Shown here: positions 1-7,281 of the stretch, piece by piece
Position numbering within the stretch: position 1 is the stretch's first letter
Layout: every line of letters begins with the position of its first letter
Assembly: GCF_001556045.1 (NCBI RefSeq)
Contig: NZ_LSIC01000144.1
Location: forward strand, 1 to 26,192
DNA from: Bradyrhizobium sp. CCH5-F6
GTDB lineage: Bacteria > Pseudomonadota > Alphaproteobacteria > Rhizobiales > Xanthobacteraceae
Length of the DNA stretch: 26,192 nucleotides
Direction: 5' to 3'
Position numbers and translations under genes: made by a program
The notes under the pieces: generated by a model
Database searches by the model: none
Told to the model about the DNA's origin: nothing
The model's input: only the letters and a program-made list of their open reading frames with translations

Positions 1-197
1 GTCCGAACGCTCGGCCAGTCGATCAGTTCTGCAACCACGCGAGTATCGCTGGCTTCCAGTGCCCGATCAAGCCGATACAGGGTCACATACGGATAGGATA
101 AATAACTCGCGAGCAAAGTGCCGAGAAGCACATATGCCACCGTGCGGCGGCGAATGTGCCGGTGCGCCGCTATCACCTCGGTCTCCAGGTATGCCAT
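1..197 (-). CDS. DUF2939-like membrane protein, N-terminal part (runs off left edge)
   Basis: The minus-strand frame starting at ATG 197 is open to the window edge. It has a short charged N-terminus (RRR at about residues 16-18), one hydrophobic helix (about 19-37), then SYPYVTLYRLDRALEASD and LIDWPSVR. The 'YPY..LYRLDRAL...D......L(V/I)DW..VR' pattern is the one I associate with DUF2939 proteins: small single-pass proteins of unknown function, common in alphaproteobacteria. GGGAG lies 7 bases before the ATG, which favours this start; a GTG at 224 is an in-frame alternative. The C-terminal part lies outside the window. A FixK-like palindrome is centred 88 bp upstream of the start. Function unknown. 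Confidence 0.7.
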   Translation of the reverse strand, partial: MAYLETEVIAAHRHIRRRTVAYVLLGTLLASYLSYPYVTLYRLDRALEASDTRVVAELIDWPSVR

Positions 198-531
198 GTC
201 GATCTCCCGTCGCAGCTTCGCCACCTGTTCCGGTCCCCAGCAGGACCATTAGGTTGCCATGCAAGCCCGTGACGTGTGTTGATCTGTCTCAAACCTAGAA
301 GAATGGGATCGCCATCGTGATTGATCACGCGGGATTGGTGGAGAATTCGAGTTCTTGGTCTTCGTTGCCCGGACAGCGGACTTTGTCTTTCTCCGATCGC
401 ATCAATAGGACGAAATGGCCGTGAGCTCTTGATTCAGATGACGCCCGTCGTTTTCTGTGCGGACCGATTGATAGGTCGTTCGATCTGTACAACCATTGCT
501 TTTCGGACCGTCACAACCCGTCGAGGAATAA
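198..531. other. Intergenic region between divergent DUF2939-like and OsmC genes
   Basis: I see no credible gene here; the short open frames lack both a ribosome-binding site and any recognisable composition. The stretch holds the FixK-like box at 279-292 and presumably the promoters for both divergent genes. No tRNA- or small-RNA-like structure stands out. Confidence 0.5.
279..292. promoter_or_regulatory. FixK/FNR-type palindrome
   Basis: TTGATCTGTCTCAA fits TTGA-N6-TCAA, the FixK2/FNR half-site arrangement. It is centred 88 bp upstream of the DUF2939-like start (197) and about 246 bp upstream of the OsmC start (532). It nearly matches the boxes at 18640 and 20062, which makes chance less likely. 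Probable low-oxygen activation of the minus-strand gene. Confidence 0.6.
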
Positions 532-1056
532 ATGGCATTCAAGTTCAAGGAGGTGTTCTCGAGCGCGCAGGCCGCGCTGAGCGCTGACCCTGCCCAAGCG
601 TTAGCGACCTTCCGAGCGCAATCCCGTCTCGGAGACGGCGTTGACAGCGCCGTCGCGATTCGCCAGTTCAGCGTCCAGGTCGACGAGCCGGCGGGCCTCG
701 GCGGGCAGGACACAGGGCCGAACCCAGTGGAGTACATTTTGGCTGCCCTGGGCTCTTGTCAGGAAATCACCTACCGCCTCTATGCCGACGCGCTCGGCAT
801 TCCCCTCAATGGCGTTTCGGTTCAGCTTTCCGGCAGGATTGACTTGCGCGGCTTGTTCGACGTCGAAGGGGACGTTCGGCCGGGTTATCAAATCATTGAA
901 GCCGAGGTAATTTTGGACAGTCCGGCTCCCGAAGCCGAGTTGGCGCGCCTGAAAGAAATCGTCGACCGTCATTGCCCCGTGCTGGACATCTTACAGAATC
1001 CGACCCCGGTGCAGCTTTCACTTCGTGCGGACCCATTGCGGAGCGCGGCTGAGTGA
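532..1056 (+). CDS. OsmC-family peroxiredoxin-like protein
   Basis: The 174-residue protein matches the OsmC/Ohr fold family. This is seen in the central helix with PNPVEYILAALGSCQ (first redox Cys, about residue 76) and the second conserved Cys in a 'DRHCPVLDIL' segment (about residue 148). Family members reduce organic peroxides with a Cys pair in the cytoplasm. This one belongs to the broad OsmC/YhfA-like branch rather than clearly to Ohr, so the substrate is uncertain. The start is supported by GAGGAA just upstream of ATG 532. The gene is monocistronic, followed by a hairpin at 1159-1194. An upstream FixK-like box might act on it, but lies rather far from the start. Confidence 0.85.
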   Translation: MAFKFKEVFSSAQAALSADPAQALATFRAQSRLGDGVDSAVAIRQFSVQVDEPAGLGGQDTGPNPVEYILAALGSCQEITYRLYADALGIPLNGVSVQLSGRIDLRGLFDVEGDVRPGYQIIEAEVILDSPAPEAELARLKEIVDRHCPVLDILQNPTPVQLSLRADPLRSAAE

Positions 1057-1535
1057 GCCGCCTGCCGTTCGCGTCATCCCCCGGAAGGTCGCATTCGAAC
1101 GATCCAAATGCTGATCAGTTCAGGAGGAGAATAGTCCGGTAAGCCGGCTCTTTTGGCGGAGGCGGCTCGAGGGCTTCTGGCCCCGAGCCTCCTCGTTGAG
1201 GGTACGTGCGGTCTTCCACCGCACAGCAGCATTTGAGCTTCCGGTTGCCTTACCCCTGCGGGTTACCACGAAATTCGCGAGAATTCCGCGCCCCCTCCGA
1301 ATGTGTCAGCTGAACCGGCGAGCACCGCACGGAGACGCGCGTTCCACATCGTACCAGAAACCGCGTCATCTTCTGAGCGAATTGCGTCCAGACCAATGCC
1401 CGCTAGATAATCATGATGCTCAAGGGATGATCACTTCTATAGTAGGTAAGGCGTCACTGCATCCAACCAGCACGCGTAGGCTTGTTTATCGATTGTGCAG
1501 CTGTTTAAGGTCTCTCAGTTGAACGAGACCGCAAG
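1057..1535. other. Intergenic region without a recognisable gene
   Basis: Apart from the hairpin at 1159-1194, I find no gene, RNA gene or repeat. The open frames across 1196-1830 have no ribosome-binding site, and their amino-acid composition is unlike real proteins. It probably contains the OsmC terminator and the promoter of the MFS gene. Confidence 0.4.
1159..1194 (+). terminator. Hairpin downstream of the OsmC gene, possible terminator
   Basis: GAGGCGGCTCG (1159-1169) pairs with CGAGCCTCCTC (1184-1194) with one mismatch, and the stem can continue inward. The loop is GC-rich and no T tract follows, so it is at best a weak or Rho-assisted terminator. It could equally be a REP-like palindrome. 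Confidence 0.35.
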
Positions 1536-2750
1536 ATGTCAGACAGTCTTTCCGACCGCGGATTGCCGCTCACAACCAGGGGGGCATTGGTACTCGCCGC
1601 CTTTGCGACCGCTCTGGCGTTCAGCATCATTCTGCCAAACTTGCCGTCGCGAATTGCGGCCGTGTCCGGCCTCGACGACCCCGCGACGATATCCCGGCAT
1701 ACAGGTCTCATGGCGGCGGCTTACACGGCCGCCATTTTCGTTTCCGCTCCCTTCCTTGGAAGGATCTCGGACGGCTGGGGCCGTCGTCCGGTGCTCGTCC
1801 TGGGGCTTGCGGGATTTTCCGCCAGCCTGATGCTGTTCGAACTTGCAGGCAACTTGTTGTTTCTTTACACGGCACGAGCGCTGGCTGGGGTTTCGGCAGC
1901 GGCAATCACACCCGTAGCCCTCGCCACCGTTGGTGACTGGTCGCCCGACGACGGGTGGCGTGCGCGGCGCTTTGCCTGGATCGGAGCTGCAACCATGATC
2001 GGCTTTATGGTTGGTCCGCTGCTCGGCAGCACCTTGTCCATCCTGAGTTCGAAGCAAGCACAACTTGAGGCCGGAGCTCCGCTGTTTTGGCCAATCGTGC
2101 TTGCGCTGGTTAGCGCTTGCGTGATCGCGAGGACTGTTCCCGTCACGAGGAGCGAACCCAGTTCACCTGCCAATACAATCGGGCTCCGCGGTACCGATGA
2201 ACCGCGGACGTCCCAAAGCCTGCTTGTGCTGGCGGCGATTGTTGCGGGTTCGGTCGCTGCGTTTGACGTTCACCTGGCCTTGCGCGGCAATCTTGGCTCA
2301 AGCACCTCCGGGTTGACCATCGGATTGATGCTCGCCGAGTGCAGCGCCGTGATGCTGCTCGCCCAAATACTCGTGTTCTCGCCGCTTGTGCCGTCGAAGG
2401 CGACGCGCTGGTTGATCGCGCCCGCGCTGGGCATGCTTAGTCTGGCGCTTGCGCTCGCGTCGGCCGCGACAACTGCGCCAGCACTCGCGCTTGGCGTCGG
2501 CGCGATTGCGATGGCTGCGGGTGTAGCCGCCCCGATTATCACCTACTGGACCTCTCTGATTGCAGGCGAGCACCAGGGCGAGGATTTGGGCCGATGGATT
2601 GCGGTGACCAGCCTTGGTCAGGCCGTGGGCTCGGCCGCCGCCGGCTTGTTGCTGTCACATGGGTTGTCCAACGTCATGTTCGCCGTCGCGAGCGCGCTTG
2701 CACTCGCCGGGATGATCATCGCCGCGTGGTTGGCAAAGCAGTTGGCATAG
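1536..2750 (+). CDS. MFS transporter, drug-efflux type
   Basis: This 404-residue inner-membrane protein is hydrophobic throughout, with roughly twelve membrane helices. The MFS signature of the first cytoplasmic loop is clear: GRISDGWGRRPVLVLG at about residues 74-89. The helix-4/5 region 'ALAGVSAAAITPVALATVGD' fits the proton-driven antiporter branch (tetracycline/multidrug type); the substrate cannot be read from sequence. No strong Shine-Dalgarno precedes ATG 1536, but the downstream frame is continuous. The gene converges on a tolC-type fragment, and its last 24 or so codons are repeated at 3907-3980 (see the repeat entries). An intact tolC homologue lies further on, but orientation and distance give no evidence that the two form one pump. 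Confidence 0.85.
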   Translation: MSDSLSDRGLPLTTRGALVLAAFATALAFSIILPNLPSRIAAVSGLDDPATISRHTGLMAAAYTAAIFVSAPFLGRISDGWGRRPVLVLGLAGFSASLMLFELAGNLLFLYTARALAGVSAAAITPVALATVGDWSPDDGWRARRFAWIGAATMIGFMVGPLLGSTLSILSSKQAQLEAGAPLFWPIVLALVSACVIARTVPVTRSEPSSPANTIGLRGTDEPRTSQSLLVLAAIVAGSVAAFDVHLALRGNLGSSTSGLTIGLMLAECSAVMLLAQILVFSPLVPSKATRWLIAPALGMLSLALALASAATTAPALALGVGAIAMAAGVAAPIITYWTSLIAGEHQGEDLGRWIAVTSLGQAVGSAAAGLLLSHGLSNVMFAVASALALAGMIIAAWLAKQLA

Positions 2751-3290
2751 CCTAACACTGGGATCATCTGGTTTTCCTCAGAAATCGGGAGCTGCGCCGA
2801 GCCGGTATCACCCGAGCGCGCCGAGTTGGCTCCGGAACAAATAACTTCTTCCATGGGTCCGTAGCGATGTGCAGTCGGAAACGGCATCAGCGGCCATCGG
2901 GCGTGCGTACCCCGAACCAGGAATCCCTGACCTGGTGATAGTGTACTGACAGATCATAGGATTCTGTCGCCAATCCAAGAACGCCAGGAGCGAGCCGGCC
3001 AAGGGCCGCGAGCAGCACGTAGGAGGACGTCACCCGCTCCCGCTGAGTCATGACAAGAGCGATCCGCGCATTCAGCAGCTCCTGCTGAACCGTGAGCAGC
3101 TCGAGCGTACTGCGCTGGCAGGCGCCGAACTTGCGTCGGACGGATTTGAGTGCGAACTCGGCCGCCTTCACCTGAACTTGCGCCGAATCCAACTGCCGCC
3201 CTCGTTGCAGTCACCGCGCTCCAGGCCTGTACGATGGTGGCGCGTGCGAGCTTGCGCACGGCTTCAAGCGACAGCCGGTCATTTCCTTCG
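2675..3290. repeat. Direct repeat copy A (MFS 3' end + tolC 3' end)
   Basis: From the CATGTTCG motif near the end of the MFS gene to about 3290, this stretch matches 3907-4531 in the same orientation. In the first ~215 aligned bases I count about 21 differences, so the duplication is old but unmistakable. Here the MFS end belongs to the complete gene while the tolC end is a fragment; copy B has the opposite arrangement. Confidence 0.9.
2887..3290 (-). pseudogene. tolC-type outer-membrane factor, 3' fragment (duplicate)
   Basis: The minus-strand reading matches the last ~130 residues of the complete TolC homologue at 4119-5513, including the STLELLTVQQELLNARIAL helix and the identical final 12 residues. 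The fragment has no start codon. Relative to the complete copy it carries one extra base near 3190 (frameshift) and an 11-base gap near 3275. It stops abruptly at about 3290, ten bases before the end of fliQ. It is a dead copy created by the duplication. Confidence 0.9.
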
Positions 3291-3300
3291 CGATGGCGCG

Positions 3301-3570
3301 TCAGTTTGCCGACGCCATGATTTGGGCCATCATGCGCAGAAACTGGCGATGGCTTTGGTCCGACATAAACGGCAGGGCTATCAGCAAAGTTAGGAAGGTC
3401 GCGATGATTTTGGGAACGTAGATCAGCGTCTGTTCCTGGATCTGCGTGAGCGCTTGGAGCAAAGACACGAGAACGCCAACGATTGTCCCGATGATCATCA
3501 ATGGCGCTGATACCAACGCAACGGTCATAAGCGCATCCCTCGCAGCGTCGATGACTTCAGCTCCCGTCAT
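3301..3570 (-). CDS. fliQ: FliQ flagellar export-gate protein
   Basis: The 89-residue frame is a full-length FliQ: two hydrophobic helices (about 16-37 and 50-68) around the conserved stretch 'LQALTQIQEQTLIYVPKI'. FliQ is an inner-membrane component of the flagellar type III export gate, working with FliP, FliR, FlhA and FlhB. None of those partners is present here; the only other flagellar sequence nearby is the flgF remnant at 3752. The gene lies exactly between the two direct repeats, so it probably arrived with the insertion. It is intact as sequence, but whether it is expressed or redundant to a main flagellar locus cannot be told. The type III secretion homologue (SctS) is a less likely reading. 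Confidence 0.88.
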   Translation of the reverse strand: MTGAEVIDAARDALMTVALVSAPLMIIGTIVGVLVSLLQALTQIQEQTLIYVPKIIATFLTLLIALPFMSDQSHRQFLRMMAQIMASAN

Positions 3571-3751
3571 CCGAATTCCTTAAGAAAATATTGAGATTCT
3601 GTGCATAGCCAACATTTGGTTAACACTTGGTTAATCGTTCGCGTCATGGAGAGAGGACATTGGCCGTCTCCGCCAGAGGGGCGACAGCTCCCACTCAATA
3701 ACCGGCCTGAGCTTAACTATTCTTCCGTTGATTCGCGATCGCGGAGGGTGA

Positions 3752-3906
3752 GACGACGCTGATTCACCTGTCGCGCTTGATTGCGCGTCAGCGCAAACTG
3801 GATGTGACGGCCACAAAATGTAGGCGAACGCAAACACGACCGGGTTTCGCGCCCGGGAGCTTGCTTTTCGGGAATACCTTAAGCCGGAGAAAGGGGGCGA
3901 TGAAGC
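3752..3906 (+). pseudogene. flgF: flgF 5' remnant (flagellar rod protein), broken
   Basis: Reading on the plus strand gives TTLIHLSRLIARQRKLDVTA from 3753 and, after a small indel and shift, GFRARELAFREYLKPEKG (about 3841-3894). These match the start of a FlgF rod protein and align base by base with the flgF copy at 24293-25084. Where a start codon is expected (before GAGACGACG) the codon is GGT. Homology ends where copy B of the direct repeat begins (3907). The remainder of flgF is missing, so this is a remnant. Confidence 0.8.
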
Positions 3907-4531
3907 CATGTTCGGCATCGCGAGCGCGCTGGCACTCGCTGGGATGATCATCGCCGCGTGGTTGGCAAAACGGTTGGCATAGCCCAACATCGGGATCAGC
4001 TGGCTTTCCGCGGAAATCGGCAGCTCCGCCGAGCCGGTATCACTCGAGCGCGCCGAATTGGGTCCGGAACAAATAACTTCTCTCACGGGTCCGTAGCGAT
4101 GTGCAGTCGGAAACGGCATCAGCGGCCATCGGGCGTGCGTACCCCGAACCAGGAATCCCTGACTTGGTGATAGTGCACGGACGGATCATAGGATTCTGTC
4201 GGCAATCCGAGAACGTCGGGAGCGAGCCGGCCAATGGCTGCGAGCAGCGCGTAGGAGGACGTCACCCGCTCTCGCTGAGTTAGGACGAGAGCGATCCGCG
4301 CATTCAGCAGCTCTTGCTGAACCGTGAGCAGTTCGAGTGTGCTGCGCTGGCCGGCGCCGAACTCGCGCCGAACGGATTCCAGTGCGAACTCGGCGGCCTT
4401 CACCTGAGCTTGCGCCGAATCCACCTGCGCCCTCGTGGCAGCCACTGTGCTCCACGCCTGCACGACGGTGGCCCGTGCGAGCTTGCGTACGGCTTCAAGC
4501 GACAGTCGTTTCTGACCGGTCATTTCCTTCG
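3907..4531. repeat. Direct repeat copy B (MFS 3' fragment + tolC 3' end)
   Basis: This is the counterpart of 2675-3290. Bases 3907-3980 repeat the last 24 or so codons of the MFS gene including its stop (IASALALAGMIIAAWLAKRLA). This MFS fragment has no start and follows directly on the flgF remnant. The rest repeats the intergenic region and the tolC 3' end, which here belongs to the complete gene. Confidence 0.9.
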
Positions 4532-5513
4532 ATTGGCGGATCTTGGCGTACTCGCTACCCCCCTGATAGAGGGGAATGACCACCCGGCTGATGATCGACG
4601 CATCGGTGCTCGTCGCCGGAAATATCAGATTCTGGTCGGGCATGACATCCCAGCGGCGTTTCACACTGCCTTCCAGCGTCACCATCGGGTACAGCGCCCC
4701 TTCGGCAATTTTGGTCTGAAGAAGGGCGATGTCGACGCCGTACATGGCGGCAAGAACGGCCGGGTGTTGGGTGCGCGCAAGTGCGATGGCGGCCTCGAGC
4801 GTCGCAGGAGCAAAGCGGTCCACAGGTTGGCCGGGCGTCAATTTGCCGGGCTCGCTGCCGATTATGCGCGTGAATGTGGCGCGCGACGAGTTGTACGTCG
4901 CCTGTGCCGCGAGCACGGCCGTCCGCGCCGCGGCAAGGCGAGCTTCCACTTGCGCCACGTCGGCAGTGGTTAAGTCACCGCTCGCTTGCCGGTTACGGAC
5001 CAGATTCAGTTGCTCACCTAGCAAGTCGAGATTGCGTTTCTGCAGTTCAAGGATCGCGGCATCGCGCAGCACATCCATGTAGGCGGTGGCGGCATCCACC
5101 AGCACGGTCTGCTCCATAACGCGGAGCGCCTCGCGGCCGGCAAGCACCTGGTTCTCGGCGGCACGCAGCCGGTTTGCTGTCTGGAATCCGTTGAAGATCG
5201 ACTGTGTCGCCGTCACCCCGACGCCGCGCGGCGTGGTGGTCGAGCTTTGCTGCGCGCCATCGGCCCCCTTTTCGTTGAGGTAGCGAGAACCACCGTCCGC
5301 AGTCGCTTCGATGCGCGGGCGGTAACCGGAAAGCGCCTGGGGCACCTCTTCGTCCGTGGCGCGCAAATTGGCGCGTTCTGCATTGAGCGTCTCGTTGTTG
5401 CGGTAGGCCTGAGCCAGCGCCTGGTCGAGTGTCTGCGCCGCTCCGGCGTGAACAGAGCAAACCGCCACGACAGCCACGGCCAGCAACCGAATTGACGTAC
5501 GCGCAATGCTCAT
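4119..5513 (-). CDS. tolC: TolC-family outer-membrane efflux protein
   Basis: The protein (464 residues from ATG 5513) starts with a clear signal peptide (SIRLLAVAVVAVCSVHAGAA), then 'QTLDQALAQAYRNNETL', the usual beginning of a TolC/OEP protomer. Two OEP repeats follow, with long helices rich in Ala/Gln/Leu (for example 'VLRDAAILELQKRNLDLLGEQLN' split over residues of the first repeat, and 'STLELLTVQQELLNARIAL' in the second). TolC trimers form the outer-membrane exit duct of tripartite pumps and type I secretion. A longer frame is open upstream to 5780, but ATG 5513 has a GGGGG stretch 8-12 bases before it and sits exactly before the signal peptide. No adaptor or pump gene adjoins it. Its 3' end lies in repeat copy B. 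Confidence 0.9.
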   Translation of the reverse strand: MSIARTSIRLLAVAVVAVCSVHAGAAQTLDQALAQAYRNNETLNAERANLRATDEEVPQALSGYRPRIEATADGGSRYLNEKGADGAQQSSTTTPRGVGVTATQSIFNGFQTANRLRAAENQVLAGREALRVMEQTVLVDAATAYMDVLRDAAILELQKRNLDLLGEQLNLVRNRQASGDLTTADVAQVEARLAAARTAVLAAQATYNSSRATFTRIIGSEPGKLTPGQPVDRFAPATLEAAIALARTQHPAVLAAMYGVDIALLQTKIAEGALYPMVTLEGSVKRRWDVMPDQNLIFPATSTDASIISRVVIPLYQGGSEYAKIRQSKEMTGQKRLSLEAVRKLARATVVQAWSTVAATRAQVDSAQAQVKAAEFALESVRREFGAGQRSTLELLTVQQELLNARIALVLTQRERVTSSYALLAAIGRLAPDVLGLPTESYDPSVHYHQVRDSWFGVRTPDGR

Positions 5514-5860
5514 TGAAGCCCCCGGATCGCGATACCGAGCCAGGTCTGCTCCCCGCCCTCCGGCGTCATCCTGCGAGATTACCCAGCCCCCGAATGCGAC
5601 AATAGCGTCTGGACAGGAGATGTGCAAAGCTCGCGCTCTTAGCGTTGGGCGCGCCGTGGGGGAGTTTTTGTCGTTGTCGTGTCGCGCCCCTGCCTTCGGT
5701 GAATGGCTATGGCCATGTTGGGCGTCACCGCCGACGGCCAAGTTTGAATGGAATGCGCAAGCAACGAAGCGTGGGGTCAAACGCGCGCAAAGGGGGCATT
5801 GGCCAAGCCGGACGCGCTACCGATCCATGCGGGTCGGGCGAGTCCTTGAGGTCGTTGATA
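5514..5860. other. Intergenic region between divergent tolC and hupH-like genes
   Basis: There is no gene I can support. The frame open upstream of tolC and the one upstream of the HupH-like start are extensions without ribosome-binding sites. Promoters for both genes should lie here, but I see no clear -35/-10, -24/-12 or FixK-type box. Confidence 0.4.
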
Positions 5861-6322
5861 ATGACTGGCAACAGCAATTTTGTTTCTGATCCAATCATCG
5901 CTGCGCTGCTCTCGGAAGTGAGCGCAAAGTTGGCGGAGATCGTCAAATCGGGGACGACTTTTCGCATCGATCTCCGACGGCTTCCATTGCCTGCAGGCGC
6001 TACCGCTGCGCTGCGCGACTTTCTTGGCAACGGGCAGGTGGAGGCAAGTTTTAGAGGCGTGGGATCATGCATCTTTTCGGAAACGGCCGTGGCCGGCGTG
6101 TGGTGGGGTCAGCAGTACAACACCGACGGTGATCTTGTCGGCGAATTTATCGAAATTGCCTATGTCCCTGAACTACTGAAGTGCGAGACCGCCGAGATTG
6201 AACAGGCCATGAAAGAGCTTTGGCTCAAGATTCGCGACGCTCAGCAGATTCGTGGCAGCGGGTCGGAATCGAGCTCCTCGACCAACCGTTCGCCGCCGAG
6301 CTCCGTTTCCAACACGACGTAA
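5861..6322 (+). CDS. hupH: HupH/HyaF-type hydrogenase expression protein, single C-terminal domain
   Basis: The 153-residue product carries the hallmarks of the HupH C-terminal domain: RRLPLPAGATAALRDFLG (about residues 34-51), a segment with ETAVAGVWWGQQYNTDGD (about 72-89), and FIEIAYVPELLKCETAEI (about 93-110). HupH/HyaF helps assemble or mature [NiFe] hydrogenase, in particular the small subunit; full-length HupH has about 280 residues, so this is a domain-sized version. ATG 5861 has TTGAGG about 11 bases upstream. The gene is transcribed toward the hyp operon, and its last 82 bases overlap the end of hypE on the other strand. The Ser-rich tail (SGSESSSSTNRSPPSS) is encoded there and is probably not a conserved domain. 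Confidence 0.78.
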   Translation: MTGNSNFVSDPIIAALLSEVSAKLAEIVKSGTTFRIDLRRLPLPAGATAALRDFLGNGQVEASFRGVGSCIFSETAVAGVWWGQQYNTDGDLVGEFIEIAYVPELLKCETAEIEQAMKELWLKIRDAQQIRGSGSESSSSTNRSPPSSVSNTT

Positions 6323-7281
6323 GGCCCGTCTTCGCCCACGACGCCGATTTCTGCTGCGTCTTCTCCGCCCGGCAGGTCGCGCCAAGCCTGCACCAGCCGT
6401 TCGGCTGAAGGCGGGTCAGCGACAGCCACGATCCTGCCCTCACAAGCCAGATAGAGCGGATTATAGCCGAGCATATCGCAGACGGCCTGCACCTCACCGC
6501 GCAGCGGAATCTTGCGCTCGAGCAGGCGCACGCTTTTGGCCGTTGATCGAACGATCTCGTGGGCGACGCTTGCCAGTCCGCCGCGGGTCGGGTCGCGCAT
6601 GAATCGGATACCCGGCTGCATTAGGGCGCATCTAGCAAGCGGAAGAACACTGGCGCAGTCCGACTGCAGCGTCCCCGAAAGACCAAATTGCTTGCGGGCC
6701 AGCAGGACGGCCGTTCCATGATCGCCGATCGAGCCGCTGACAATGATGCGGTCGCCGGGGAGGATCTGATCGAGGCCAAGGGCGACGGCAGGGTTGCGAA
6801 ACCCCAGTCCGGTCGTCGCCAGGTAAAGCCCGCCACCCTCGCCGTTGCGGAGGACTTTGGTGTCGCCCGTCACCACCTTGACCGAGGAGGCCCGCGCCGC
6901 GGCGGCCATGGATGCGACCAGGCGCTCGAGGCGCTCCCGTTCGAAGCCCTCTTCGATGAAGCAGTTCAGCGCGATGTAAAGCGGCTCTGCCCCCGACACT
7001 GCGAGGTCATTGACGGTGCCATTGATGGCCAGACTTCCGATGTCGCCACCTGGAAACTCCAGCGGATCCACCGTAAAACCGTCCGAGGTCAGGGCCGGAA
7101 AACTGCCGGCGGGCAGCATCGGTAAGATCGCTGCATCGGCATTTGTATCGAACAGGTCGTTGTGGAGATGTCGGCGGAAGACCCCTTCAATCAGCTCACG
7201 CATCCTTCTGCCGCCATTGCCGTGCGCCAGCGAAATGCGGCTCAGGTCGCGCGAGCAGTGCTTGTCGTCACCAGGTTTCAT
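6241..7281 (-). CDS. hypE: HypE, hydrogenase cyanide-ligand maturation protein
   Basis: The 346-residue protein ends in PRIC. The C-terminal Cys of HypE accepts the carbamoyl group from HypF and is dehydrated in an ATP-dependent step to a thiocyanate that supplies CN to the active-site iron. PurM-like ATP-binding features are present: AHGNGGRRMRELI near the N-terminus, NDLAVSGAEPLYIAL, VVTGDTKVL, and MRDPTRGGLASVAHEI. Length and both ends are normal. Its ATG overlaps the hypF stop (ATGA), indicating translational coupling as the last gene of the operon. The 3' end overlaps the converging hupH-like gene by 82 bp. Confidence 0.97.
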   Translation of the reverse strand: MKPGDDKHCSRDLSRISLAHGNGGRRMRELIEGVFRRHLHNDLFDTNADAAILPMLPAGSFPALTSDGFTVDPLEFPGGDIGSLAINGTVNDLAVSGAEPLYIALNCFIEEGFERERLERLVASMAAAARASSVKVVTGDTKVLRNGEGGGLYLATTGLGFRNPAVALGLDQILPGDRIIVSGSIGDHGTAVLLARKQFGLSGTLQSDCASVLPLARCALMQPGIRFMRDPTRGGLASVAHEIVRSTAKSVRLLERKIPLRGEVQAVCDMLGYNPLYLACEGRIVAVADPPSAERLVQAWRDLPGGEDAAEIGVVGEDGPYVVLETELGGERLVEELDSDPLPRIC

